From assembly GCA_050942895.1 (NCBI GenBank), contig JBMNOE010000015.1:1-63287 (forward strand): 63,287 nucleotides of DNA, read 5' to 3'. Numbering within the stretch: position 1 is the stretch's first letter; each line of letters opens with the position of its first letter. Below the pieces are notes generated by a model, which saw nothing but the letters and a program-made list of their open reading frames with translations, was not told the DNA's origin and made no database searches. Shown here in pieces: positions 34,220 to 42,927 of this stretch. The DNA comes from JBNRMR01 sp050942895 (GTDB lineage: Bacteria; Bacillota; Clostridia; Christensenellales; UBA1750). The translations under genes were made by a program, and so were the position numbers.

Positions 34220-34852
34220 GAGCTCAGCCACGGTAGCGGCGGTTTCGTCGGCCCCGGCAGCCTTTAGTTCTTCCAGACTGCCATAGCCGTATAGCACGCC
34301 GATGCTGTCCATTCCATGCTTCTTCGCGCCGATAATATCATGCTTTCTGTCGCCGATCATCACCGCAAGGGAAGGGTCGGCGATTTTTGCGCCCGAAAGA
34401 GCATGGGCTATGATCTCCGCCTTGTCCGTTCGGCGGCCGTCCAGCTCGCTGCCGGCGACAAAGTCAAAAAATTGGGCGATGCCAAAGTGCTTAATGATTC
34501 TATTGGTAAATATCTCGGCCTTAGATGTGGACAGAAGCACCTTCTTGCCGGCGGCTTTCAATTCTTTAAGAAGCTCGGGGATGCCCGGGTACAGCTCGTT
34601 TTCATACAGGCCGGTCACGGAGAAATACTCGCGGTATTTAGCAATGGCCTGGGCGGCCTTCTCTTCGCTGAATCCGTAAAGCTCCATGAAGGAATCCTTA
34701 AGCGGCGGGCCGATGAAGGGCCGAAGCTCGTCCAGGCTTCCCACGGGTACGCCGAAAAAGTCCAGAGCATAGAGCACCGATTTCGTGATACCAATACCTG
34801 AGTCGGTGATGGTTCCGTCAAGATCAAAGAGAATATACTTCTTTTGCTTCAT
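34202..34852 (-). CDS. HAD-family phosphatase, phosphoglycolate phosphatase-like
   Basis: A 216-residue haloacid-dehalogenase hydrolase with a helical cap. Motif I is DLDGTITDSG, motif II is LLSTSKAE, and motif III/IV is VMIGDRKHDIIGAKKHG. It resembles the Gph/PpaX branch. The substrate is probably a small phosphate ester such as phosphoglycolate (also a product of oxidative DNA repair), but this cannot be fixed from sequence. It is convergent with the AlkA gene and overlaps it by 18 bp. Confidence 0.9.
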   Translation of the reverse strand: MKQKKYILFDLDGTITDSGIGITKSVLYALDFFGVPVGSLDELRPFIGPPLKDSFMELYGFSEEKAAQAIAKYREYFSVTGLYENELYPGIPELLKELKAAGKKVLLSTSKAEIFTNRIIKHFGIAQFFDFVAGSELDGRRTDKAEIIAHALSGAKIADPSLAVMIGDRKHDIIGAKKHGMDSIGVLYGYGSLEELKAAGADETAATVAELSDLLL

Positions 34853-34910
34853 GTTATCCCCCTGGCGTTTTAATTATTTTATCATTTTAAGGTCCTTGAT
34901 GGCAACAAAA

Positions 34911-34954
34911 AAACACGAACGTTCAAAGAAAGATGCGGGTTTTGGTTCTGTATT
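34911..34954 (+). promoter_or_regulatory. Paired PurBox-like operator upstream of purF
   Basis: Box 1 (34911-34923) reads AAACACGAACGTT. An inverted box 2 (34942-34954) reads TTGGTTCTGTATT, about 10 of 13 matches to the reverse PurBox, and 18 bp separate them. The arrangement fits PurR sites in Bacillus, where two inverted boxes are separated by a similar distance. Box 1 lies 35 bp before the -35 hexamer, exactly as at purE. Confidence 0.6.
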
Positions 34955-34958
34955 TGCG

Positions 34959-34988
34959 TTGACAGCGGCGGCAAATGAATCCTATAAT
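34959..34988 (+). promoter_or_regulatory. Promoter of purF
   Basis: A perfect TTGACA (34959-34964) and a perfect TATAAT (34983-34988) are separated by 18 bp, about 100 bp before the purF ATG. Confidence 0.85.
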
Positions 34989-35086
34989 AGAATTGTGAGT
35001 ATAAAAAAATGTGAGATTATTGCGGAATATGGGCGGCCGAAAAAGTGAAAAGAGCAGGAAAATCGGTAAAAAAGAGGGAAAACGCA

Positions 35087-36481
35087 ATGTTTTTGGATAA
35101 ACTACATGAAGAATGCGCCGTGTTCGGAGTGAGCCTGAATGCCCAGGCAAGCCCGGAGGCAGGGGGAATAGCATATAACGCGCTGCTTGCCATGCAGCAC
35201 AGAGGGCAGGAGAGCGCGGGCATCGCGGTGACGGTGGGCCAGGCCATACACTGCATTAAGGATCTTGGCCTTGTGAACGATGTTTTTCCTGCGGAGGTTC
35301 TGCACGCCATCCCCGAGAGCGATGTCGCCATAGGCCACAGCCGCTATTCCAGCAGCGGCTATAGCGCAAAGGAGAATGTGCAGCCCTTCGTTACGGAGTT
35401 TTTGACGGGGAGGATCGCCACGGCCAACAACGGCAATGTGACAAACGCAAAGGAAATCCGCGAGTTTCTGGAGCCCCAGGGAGTGGACTTCAGCGCCACA
35501 AGCGACAGCGAGGTGCTCTCATCGCTGATGGCCTACAATATTTTAAGAGAAGTGAATGCTCTGCAGGGCGCTGTCAAGGCCGCAAAGCAGCTTAAAGGCG
35601 CGTTTTCGTTGGTGCTTATCACCAGCGATAAAAAGCTGATCGCCATACGTGATGCGAACGGATTCAGGCCCCTTTGCATAGGCAGGAATGAATTCGGCAT
35701 GGTGGTGGCATCTGAAAGCTGCGCCGTCGAAGGCTGCGGCTTCGAGTTCGTGCGAGATCTGGCGCCAGGGGAAATTCTGGTGATAGAGGAGGGCGAGATC
35801 ACATACAGCGGCGTCCACCTAAACTCAAGCACGAGGGGTCTTTGCATATTTGAATACGTATATTTTGCCCGCACGGATTCCGTCATCGACGGCCTGAGCG
35901 TATATGAAGCGCGCTTTAACATGGGCAAGGAACTGGCGAAGGAATATCCCGTGGATGCGGACGTGGTCTGCGGGGTGCCCGACAGCGGCCTTGAAGCGGC
36001 CATGGGCTACGCCGCCCAAAGCGGACTGCCCCTTGTGAGCGGCTTTGTGAAGAACCGCTATATCGGCAGGAGCTTCATCTATCCGTCCCAGTCCCAGCGG
36101 GAGGAGGCCGTTCGCATGAAGCTGAACCCGCTGAAGTACAATGTGCAGGGAAAGCGCATTGTTCTGATCGATGACTCGATAGTCAGGGGGACCACCAGCG
36201 CGAAGATAATCAGAAGCCTGAGAGAGGCCGGCGCGAAAGAGGTGCACTTCAGGGTGTCATCGCCGCCCTTTGTGCACACCTGCCATTATGGAACCGATAT
36301 CGGCGATGAGAGCGCCCTTATCGCCAACCAGATGAGCAAGGATGAGATATCCAAAAAGATTGATGCGGACAGCTTGGGTTTCATCAGCGTTCAGGGGCTT
36401 TTAAAGGCATGTAAAAATGGCGCCATGCCCTTTTGTACGGGCTGCTTCACAGGGGAGTACGGCATCGAGTGGAAAGGCTGA
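35087..36481 (+). CDS. purF: Amidophosphoribosyltransferase
   Basis: PurF makes phosphoribosylamine from PRPP and glutamine, the committed step of purine synthesis. From ATG 35087 the product is 464 residues. Cys10 (KLHEECAVFGV) is the glutamine-hydrolysing nucleophile, exposed by removal of a short propeptide as in the Bacillus type. The PRPP motif is IVLIDDSIVRGTTS. C-terminal cysteines (CHYGTDI, PFCTGCFTGEYG) fit the [4Fe-4S]-containing class. The frame opens 42 bp upstream, but the AGAGGG site supports 35087. It is a single-gene unit apart from the purE operon and ends in a terminator. Confidence 0.96.
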   Translation: MFLDKLHEECAVFGVSLNAQASPEAGGIAYNALLAMQHRGQESAGIAVTVGQAIHCIKDLGLVNDVFPAEVLHAIPESDVAIGHSRYSSSGYSAKENVQPFVTEFLTGRIATANNGNVTNAKEIREFLEPQGVDFSATSDSEVLSSLMAYNILREVNALQGAVKAAKQLKGAFSLVLITSDKKLIAIRDANGFRPLCIGRNEFGMVVASESCAVEGCGFEFVRDLAPGEILVIEEGEITYSGVHLNSSTRGLCIFEYVYFARTDSVIDGLSVYEARFNMGKELAKEYPVDADVVCGVPDSGLEAAMGYAAQSGLPLVSGFVKNRYIGRSFIYPSQSQREEAVRMKLNPLKYNVQGKRIVLIDDSIVRGTTSAKIIRSLREAGAKEVHFRVSSPPFVHTCHYGTDIGDESALIANQMSKDEISKKIDADSLGFISVQGLLKACKNGAMPFCTGCFTGEYGIEWKG

Positions 36482-36521
36482 TTTAGCGGCATCGCTTTAA
36501 ACAATTGCAGATAGCAGCATC

Positions 36522-36549
36522 AAGGCGCAGGAAACCCCTGCGCCTTTTA
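36522..36549 (+). terminator. Terminator after purF
   Basis: Stem AAGGCGCAGG / CCTGCGCCTT with a short loop, then TTTATT. Confidence 0.85.
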
Positions 36550-36645
36550 TTGCATTGAAAAAGAGGATGAGATAATATATACTGTTATCATAGTGAAAAA
36601 ACATAGTAAGAAATTAAGAGCGAGCTTCGGCTCCGGAGGTAATTA

Positions 36646-39288
36646 ATGAAAGTCGATTTAAAATGGATGAATCCATGTGCGCCCCGGCAAGGCGGAGCGA
36701 CATTTGGGTTGCCCTGGCCCAAGGGCAAGCTGGATAGAAAGACATGCCTTTACATGGCAGATGAAAAGGGCAACGGCATTCCCGTTCAGAGCGAGCCAAG
36801 GGCCTATTGGCCGGACGGCAGCGTCAAGTGGACGCTCCACAGCGCAGTGCTGGGTGAAAAGGGGGATGCATATTATATAACTGATGAAAAGACCGATGAA
36901 AAGCCGAAGGCTGCATCTGCGGCCGGGGAAAAGCTGAGGGTGACCGAGGAGGAAAAGCTGATCACCGTCGATACCGGCTCACTCGTCTGTGTGCTGGAGA
37001 AGGAAGCGCCATATTTGATAAAGAGCATCTCCCGCAAAAACGGCAAGCTGCTTTGTTCAGGTGGTCGTTTGGTGGCCATAAACGAGCAGCGGTATGCCCA
37101 GGATGGCTACAGGCAGATCACAAAACACGAATATTTTGAGGGCATGGCATATATCTGGCAGGTGGAGCAGGCCGGGCCGGAGCGGGCGGTGATCCGCATC
37201 CGCGGCAGCCACACCGGCCAGTTCGACGATATGCGCACCACCAGCAAAATCCGCAAGTGGCTCACCTTTGACCTGCGCCTTTATTTTTACGCCGGGCAGG
37301 ACGAGATTCGCCTTGTGCACACATTTATTTTTGACGGCAGAGAGGATGAGGACTTCATCCGGGGCATCGGCATCGAGTTTGACGTGCCGATGATGGGCGC
37401 ATTCTTCAACAGGCATCTGCGCTTTGGCGGAGAGACCGGTCTTTTCTGTGAATCACCCAAGAGTCTTTGGGTGCGCCAAAAGAGGGAGTACGACGATTAT
37501 TATAAGCAGCAGCTTGAGGGCCGGGAAGTGCTTTTCGATGCCCAGATGATGCTCAACGACATGACCGAGTGGAATGATTTTAAGATCACCCAGCTTTCCA
37601 GCAGAAATTATGACATCAAAAAGCGCACAGGTGAGGGCTGCGTTTATGTCCGCGGCGCAAATGGCGCAAGGGCCTTGGGCATCGGCTATATAGGCGGCAC
37701 CGGCGGCGGAATGGCGGCTTTCAAGAAGGATTTCTGGCAAAAGTTTCCCTCCTCCATCGAGGCGAATAATCTTCTGAAGGAAAAAGCTACTTTGAAGGTT
37801 TGGCTCTGGAGCCCTGACGGCGATGCCATCGACATGCGCCGCTATGACAATAAGACACATGTGGAAGCCTGCTATGAGGGCTTTGAGGAGATGCGTTCCA
37901 GCGGCTACGGCGTGGCCAATACAAACGAGATTGTCATAAAGGTCTATGATAAGTATCCCGGCAACGAGGCGCTGGTGGATTCCGCCAAGGAATGGCAGAG
38001 CACAAATCTTTTGCTTGCAGCGCCGGAATATTATCTTGAAACAGGCGTTCTGGGCGGCGTTTGGAGCGTGGATGACCGCTCTACCCCCGGCAAGGCCATG
38101 GTGGAGTCATGGTTGGATGATCTATTGGAGTATCACAAGAATGAGCGGGAGCAGCGGGACTGGTACGGTTTTTGGGATTATGGCGACATCGGCCACACCT
38201 ACGACGAATTCCGCCACAGTTGGCGCTATGACATGGGCGGTTACGGCTGGCAGAACACCGAGTTGGTGCCGAACCTTTGGCTGATGTACGGCTTTCTTCG
38301 CTCCGGCAGGGAGGATTATTTTCAAATGGCGCAGGCGATGTGCCGCCACACCGCCGAGGTGGATCTTTACCATCTGGGGGATTACCGGGGCCTTGGCAGC
38401 AGGCACAATGTAATTCACTGGGGCTGCGGCTGCAAGGAAGGGCGAATCGGAATGGCGGCTCTGCACAAGGTCTACTACTTCGTGACCGGCGACGAGCGCA
38501 CAGGCGATATAATGGACGATCAAAGGGACTGCGACAAAGCAATTGCAAGGGTTGATCCCCTTCGCGCATATTTCACGCCGGACCCGCAGTTTTCATGCCA
38601 TATGCGCTTTGCGCCTGATCTGATGGCCATCTGCTCCAACTGGTTTACATACTGGGAGCGCCATGAGGACACGAAGTATCGCGATAAGCTGATGAAGGTG
38701 CTGGAGGAAGCCCGGAAGCCCGGCATGATGGTGGCAAGGGTGGTCTTTAACTATGACCCGGAAGATCTTAAGATGGATCTGTTTGAGTACAGCGCGCCGG
38801 TGCATTTCAACTATTGCTTTGGCTCCGACTATGTTTGGCCGGAGATATTCAATGCCCTTGAGGATGAGGAGCTGATGGAGCGCTACTACGATATGGGCCA
38901 GATCTACAGCGAAAAAGTGGACACAAAGGCGCTGTTTGAAAAGTGGGGGATACCCTATGACGGCAGTAGAATAAGCATTGACGGCAAAAAAGTGCGCCCG
39001 ATGATGGCCGGCACAGTGGCACAGGCCGCGAGGGGCAGAAAAGATGAGCGCCTTGCATACCAGGCCTGGGAGGGGATGCTAAACGCGCCGGACAAGCCCT
39101 GGCCGCCGATGCTGCCCCTCATAATCAGAAGTGTTGAGGGAGCGGGGGTGCCAAAACTCTTGACGGAAGCCGTCCGGGTTTCAGGCAACGAGACCGGTCA
39201 ATGGGGTTCGCACCTGATCACGATGCTGGCAGCAATCGGCGACAGCATACCGGAGGAGTTTGTCAGAAAGGCTCAAAATGATGATTGA
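36646..39288 (+). CDS. Exo-rhamnogalacturonan lyase-like protein (PcRGLX/YetA family)
   Basis: An 880-residue cytoplasmic protein without a signal peptide. The layout agrees with the PcRGLX/YetA family (PL26-like): an N-terminal RIFT-barrel region (about 1-90, with TFGLPWPKGKL), a central beta-sandwich region (about 100-450), and a C-terminal alpha/alpha toroid with DWYGFWDYGDIGHTYDEFRH and SRHNVIHWGCGCKEG. Members release disaccharides from the end of rhamnogalacturonan I. Catalytic residues were not mapped. The start has a GGAGGT site. The absence of an export signal suggests that it acts on imported oligosaccharides, but no intact matching transporter is in the window. Confidence 0.8.
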   Translation: MKVDLKWMNPCAPRQGGATFGLPWPKGKLDRKTCLYMADEKGNGIPVQSEPRAYWPDGSVKWTLHSAVLGEKGDAYYITDEKTDEKPKAASAAGEKLRVTEEEKLITVDTGSLVCVLEKEAPYLIKSISRKNGKLLCSGGRLVAINEQRYAQDGYRQITKHEYFEGMAYIWQVEQAGPERAVIRIRGSHTGQFDDMRTTSKIRKWLTFDLRLYFYAGQDEIRLVHTFIFDGREDEDFIRGIGIEFDVPMMGAFFNRHLRFGGETGLFCESPKSLWVRQKREYDDYYKQQLEGREVLFDAQMMLNDMTEWNDFKITQLSSRNYDIKKRTGEGCVYVRGANGARALGIGYIGGTGGGMAAFKKDFWQKFPSSIEANNLLKEKATLKVWLWSPDGDAIDMRRYDNKTHVEACYEGFEEMRSSGYGVANTNEIVIKVYDKYPGNEALVDSAKEWQSTNLLLAAPEYYLETGVLGGVWSVDDRSTPGKAMVESWLDDLLEYHKNEREQRDWYGFWDYGDIGHTYDEFRHSWRYDMGGYGWQNTELVPNLWLMYGFLRSGREDYFQMAQAMCRHTAEVDLYHLGDYRGLGSRHNVIHWGCGCKEGRIGMAALHKVYYFVTGDERTGDIMDDQRDCDKAIARVDPLRAYFTPDPQFSCHMRFAPDLMAICSNWFTYWERHEDTKYRDKLMKVLEEARKPGMMVARVVFNYDPEDLKMDLFEYSAPVHFNYCFGSDYVWPEIFNALEDEELMERYYDMGQIYSEKVDTKALFEKWGIPYDGSRISIDGKKVRPMMAGTVAQAARGRKDERLAYQAWEGMLNAPDKPWPPMLPLIIRSVEGAGVPKLLTEAVRVSGNETGQWGSHLITMLAAIGDSIPEEFVRKAQNDD

Positions 39289-39856
39289 AACCGCGAGCCT
39301 TGTAATCAGGGAGCTTAAAATGGATGACGCCCTTCCACTTTTTGAGGCAATGGAATGTCCGCAGGTACACGAGATGTACGATAATGGCTTCACGGCCATC
39401 GACAATGTGCGCAGCTATATCGGGCTGATCGAAAATGAATACCAGCAAGGAAAACACCGCACTTTGGCCATATCGGAAAGAGCTTCGGGCAGGCTTATAG
39501 GAAACATAACTCTGGATGTGATCGCGGTTTTTTTAAGGGCAGAGCTGAACGGCTATTGGATCGACAAAAGATGGCGGGGCAGGGGCTACGCCACTCAGGC
39601 CGTAAAGGCCATGGCCGCTCATTGCTTTGATAACCTTGGCATGAACCGGGTGCAGGCCATGACAAGCAACCCCGCATCGGCCCGGGTGCTTGAAAAGGCG
39701 GGCATGAGCCATGAAGGAATACTGCGGCAGTATATTGGCATGAACGGCGTTTTCCGTGATTTGAGCATGTTTGCCATACTGCGCCGCGACTATGAACCCA
39801 GCGGGAAAAGCCATGGGGGCGGAGCCACAGGAGTATCTCCCATTGACTCCGTATAA
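39278..39856 (+). CDS. GNAT N-acetyltransferase, RimJ/RimL-like
   Basis: A 192-residue acetyltransferase with the N-terminal LVIRELKMDDALPLFEAM, a central GYWIDKRWRGRGYATQAVKAM with the acetyl-CoA loop, and the C-terminal VQAMTSNPASARVLEKAGM. These are hallmarks of RimJ/RimL-type GNATs that acetylate protein N-termini or small amines. The start overlaps the stop of the preceding lyase-like gene by 11 bases, so the two are coupled. The last 19 residues after RRDYEP look non-conserved. The target is unknown. Confidence 0.85.
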   Translation: MMIETASLVIRELKMDDALPLFEAMECPQVHEMYDNGFTAIDNVRSYIGLIENEYQQGKHRTLAISERASGRLIGNITLDVIAVFLRAELNGYWIDKRWRGRGYATQAVKAMAAHCFDNLGMNRVQAMTSNPASARVLEKAGMSHEGILRQYIGMNGVFRDLSMFAILRRDYEPSGKSHGGGATGVSPIDSV

Positions 39857-39869
39857 GATGGAAAGCTTT

Positions 39870-40046
39870 TCATGCGCTGTTAAGGGATTCCAAAGGGGTT
39901 GCCCTTTGGCAGGGGTCTGGGGGCTGGCCCCCAGCACATCCCCCTTTCCTTCGTACAAGAGTCAGGTTTCTCATGCGCTGTCAAGGGATTCCAAAGGGAC
40001 TGCCCTTTGGCGGGGGTCTGGGGGCTGGTCCCCAGCACATCCCCTC
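39870..40046 (+). repeat. Two tandem copies of the two-hairpin element, copies d and e
   Basis: Two units, 101 bp apart, each start with TCATGCGCTGT-AAGGGATT. Hairpin A is at 39890-39909 and 39991-40010 (CCAAAGGG...CCCTTTGG). Hairpin B is at 39917-39934 and 40018-40035 (CTGGGGGC...CCCCCAG or CCCCAG). They follow the GNAT stop and precede the serine hydrolase ribosome site by about 40 bp. Confidence 0.85.
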
Positions 40047-40096
40047 GGATATTTTTAAAAAACTAAAAAGAAAAGCGAGTTACAAGGAGGTTAGTT

Positions 40097-41614
40097 ATGT
40101 CAAGCAACAATTTTTTTCCAAGGGTGACACCGGAAAGCCTGGGCATTCCGTCGGGGGCGATAGCTTCGTTCATAGAAGAGCTGGCTCTGGAGAAGCTTAA
40201 TATCCACGGTTTTGTCATAATGCGCCACGGCAAGGTTGCGGCGGAAGTCTACTATAAGCCCTTCAGCGCGGACACGCCCCACAGGATGTATTCCACCACA
40301 AAAAGCTTCGTCTCAGTGGCCATCGGCCTTCTTTGTGATGAGGGGAAGATCTCCCTTGCGGACAAGGCAGTCTCATTCTTCCCGGACAAGCTGCCTGAAA
40401 GGGTCCATCCATACATCGAGGCGATGACAATCCGCGATCTTCTGATGATGTCCAGCGCCCATAAGAACACCACCTACGGCCGCAGGAACGATCCGAACGA
40501 GGACTGGGTGGGGACATTCTTCACCGAGGTGCCAACCCATTACCCCGGCCATGTGTTCTCATATGATACCTCCGCCACTACCACGCTTACGGCCATCGTC
40601 GAAAGGGTCAGCGGCAAGCCCTTTATCGAGTATATGAAGGATAAGATGCTCAGGCATATGGGCTTTAGCGAGGATGCATTCTGCGTCAAGACCGGTGACG
40701 GGCAGTTTTCATGGGGCGGCTCCGGCCTGTGCTGCAACCTGCGGGACTTGACCAGGTTCGCCTACATGATACTGAACAAGGGCAAGTGGGCCGACGGAAA
40801 GCAGCTTATAAGCGAGAAATATATCACCGAGGCCACTTCCCGCCAGATCGATAACTCTGTTGCAAGAAGGGCGGAGGGCTACGGTTACCAGTTCTGGCGC
40901 TGGCCGGAAAACGGCTTCGGCTGCTCCGGCATGGGCACGCAGAATGTGTTCTGCTATCCTGATGAAGACCTGATATTCACCGTCATCGCAGACACTCAGC
41001 CCCATCCATATGGCGCGGCCTTGGTTCAAAAGCTGTTCTTGAGCAATGTGAAGCACAGCTTGGGCAGCCCCCTGCCGGAGAACGCCGACGCCCAACGGCA
41101 GCTTGCTTCGCTGATGAATTCGCTGGCTGTTCCCGCGATGGAAGGCGATGCGTATTCGCCCATGGCGGAAAAAGTCTCAGGGAATAAATATGCCCTTGAG
41201 TCCACAGGCGCCCTTGGGGGGATGAACTTCGACAGCGCCGGCTTCAGCTTCGGCGAAGGCGAGGGCGCTATCACGCTTGAGAGGGAAGGCAAAGAAAGGA
41301 CGATCAAATTCGGCCTAGGCGGCTTTGTTCATCAGGACTTCCCCGAATACTCCACCAAGGAGGAGATGGAGGGCGAGGACATCTGCGCTTATGGCTTCGG
41401 CCCCAAGTGCAAGCTGAACCTGCCCTGCATGAACAGCGGCTCGTGGGTGGATGAAAACAGGCTGGTCATCGTCTGTTACGCTATAGGAACTTTTGTAGGC
41501 ACGCTGAAAATCGAGGCCGTCTTTGACGAGGATAGGGTGACCATAGTCTGCCTTAAGTTTGCTGAAAAGTTTTGGGAAAACTACGACGGGTTCCAGTCAG
41601 GAAAGTTGATTTAA
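40097..41614 (+). CDS. Serine hydrolase, beta-lactamase class C family
   Basis: A 505-residue penicillin-binding-protein-like hydrolase. The nucleophile motif is Ser66-Thr-Thr-Lys69 in RMYSTTKSF. The second motif is Tyr-Asp-Thr in FSYDTSATTT, in place of the usual Tyr-x-Asn. Members include esterases, D-aminopeptidases and amide hydrolases, so the substrate cannot be stated. There is no signal peptide. A C-terminal beta domain (about 370-505) follows the catalytic part. The start has AAGGAGGTTAG. The unit is flanked by the hairpin repeats and a terminator. Confidence 0.88.
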   Translation: MSSNNFFPRVTPESLGIPSGAIASFIEELALEKLNIHGFVIMRHGKVAAEVYYKPFSADTPHRMYSTTKSFVSVAIGLLCDEGKISLADKAVSFFPDKLPERVHPYIEAMTIRDLLMMSSAHKNTTYGRRNDPNEDWVGTFFTEVPTHYPGHVFSYDTSATTTLTAIVERVSGKPFIEYMKDKMLRHMGFSEDAFCVKTGDGQFSWGGSGLCCNLRDLTRFAYMILNKGKWADGKQLISEKYITEATSRQIDNSVARRAEGYGYQFWRWPENGFGCSGMGTQNVFCYPDEDLIFTVIADTQPHPYGAALVQKLFLSNVKHSLGSPLPENADAQRQLASLMNSLAVPAMEGDAYSPMAEKVSGNKYALESTGALGGMNFDSAGFSFGEGEGAITLEREGKERTIKFGLGGFVHQDFPEYSTKEEMEGEDICAYGFGPKCKLNLPCMNSGSWVDENRLVIVCYAIGTFVGTLKIEAVFDEDRVTIVCLKFAEKFWENYDGFQSGKLI

Positions 41615-41630
41615 GTCTTTTAAAATACAG

Positions 41631-41664
41631 AAAACCGGTAATCATATCGAATTACCGGTTTTTT
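41631..41664. terminator. Bidirectional terminator between serine hydrolase and opuAA-type gene
   Basis: A perfect 12-bp stem AAAACCGGTAAT / ATTACCGGTTTT with an 8-base loop. Both flanks can supply U runs for the convergent genes. Confidence 0.85.
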
Positions 41665-41688
41665 CTTATATCTAATAAAAAGGCAGGG

Positions 41689-42927
41689 CTAAAGCAGGTT
41701 GGAGAGCACCGCGGCTTTGGTGACGATTCCCTTAAGGGTGTTGCTATCGTCGACGACGGCCAGGGGATAGGCGGCCTGGGCTGCCATGGGCATGATATCG
41801 GCCAAAACGTCGTCCGGCGAGACAGTCTTAAGCTCCTTCGTCATCACATCGGCGATCGAAAGCCCTTCCTTGTGGGCGCTTACAGCCTGAGAGATGGTGA
41901 GTATGCCCTTAAGCCTAATCCTGTTATCAACCACATAGACGGTGGAAAGGGCGTTTCTGCGCATCAGGTCCGCCGCCCTTGAAGGGGTGTCGCTTATGCG
42001 GGCAAGGCTCACGGGGGTTATCATCACATTTTTGACGGAAAGAACCTTTGACTTATCCGCGCTATCTATGAAGCGGCGGACATATTCGTTTGCCGGGTTT
42101 GCGCTCATATTCTCGGGGGTGTCCACCTGGATGACCTTGCCGCCCTCCATTATGGCGACGGTATCCCCCAGCTTGAATGCCTCGTCGATATCATGGGTGA
42201 TAAAGACGACGGTCTTTCCCAGCCGCCTTTGAATTTGCAGCAGTTCAAACTGCATGTCCTGGCGCACCAGCGGGTCCAGGGCGGAGAAGGGTTCGTCCAT
42301 CAGAAGCACCTGGGGATCGCTGGCCAGAGCCCTGGCGATGCCCACCCTCTGGCGCATTCCTCCTGAAAGGTTCAGGCAGCTCTGCCTTTCCCAGCCGTTG
42401 AGGCCCACCATGTTGATTATCTCCATGGCGGTTTCCTCTCTTTGGGCCTTCGGCACGCCGCGCACCTCAAGGCCATAGGCCACATTGCCCAGCACATCCC
42501 TGTGGCTCATCAGCCCGAAGGACTGGAAAACCATGCTCATTTTCGTGCGGCGATACTCCAAAAGCTCATTCGTGGAAAACTTCATGATATCAACGCCGTC
42601 AAAGAGAATGCTGCCCGCTGAGGGGCGTATGAGCCTGTTCAGGCAGCGCACCACCGTGGACTTGCCCGAGCCGGAAAGCCCGATGACCACGAATATTTCC
42701 CCGCGCTTTATATTAAGATTGACATCCCAAAGGGCGATTGTGGCGCCGGTCTTTTCCAGCACCTTGTCCTTATCCGCGCCTTTGCGCATCATCCTTATGG
42801 CTTCGGATCTATTCGGGCCGTATATTTTCGTCACGTTTTTCAGCTCGATTATAGTTTCGCCGTTTTGGGCATGCAAATCGCCATTTTCCTCAACGGTTTT
42901 TTCAACTTTTTCAACTTTTTCAGCCAT
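41689..42927 (-). CDS. opuAA: Glycine betaine/proline ABC transporter ATP-binding protein
   Basis: The ATPase drives betaine uptake for osmoprotection. It has Walker A GLSGSGKST, Q-loop VFQSFGLMSH, signature LSGGMRQRVGIARAL, Walker B VLLMDEPFSALDP, and two C-terminal CBS domains (about 290-410: DTPSRAADLM, LKGILTISQAV, PLAVVDD). CBS pairs sense ionic strength in OpuA-type transporters. The N-terminus has a charged coil (KVEKVEKTVEEN) before the ATPase core. A GTG at 42936 is possible, but ATG 42927 suits the GCAGGTG site better. It overlaps the permease stop. Confidence 0.93.
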   Translation of the reverse strand: MAEKVEKVEKTVEENGDLHAQNGETIIELKNVTKIYGPNRSEAIRMMRKGADKDKVLEKTGATIALWDVNLNIKRGEIFVVIGLSGSGKSTVVRCLNRLIRPSAGSILFDGVDIMKFSTNELLEYRRTKMSMVFQSFGLMSHRDVLGNVAYGLEVRGVPKAQREETAMEIINMVGLNGWERQSCLNLSGGMRQRVGIARALASDPQVLLMDEPFSALDPLVRQDMQFELLQIQRRLGKTVVFITHDIDEAFKLGDTVAIMEGGKVIQVDTPENMSANPANEYVRRFIDSADKSKVLSVKNVMITPVSLARISDTPSRAADLMRRNALSTVYVVDNRIRLKGILTISQAVSAHKEGLSIADVMTKELKTVSPDDVLADIMPMAAQAAYPLAVVDDSNTLKGIVTKAAVLSNLL

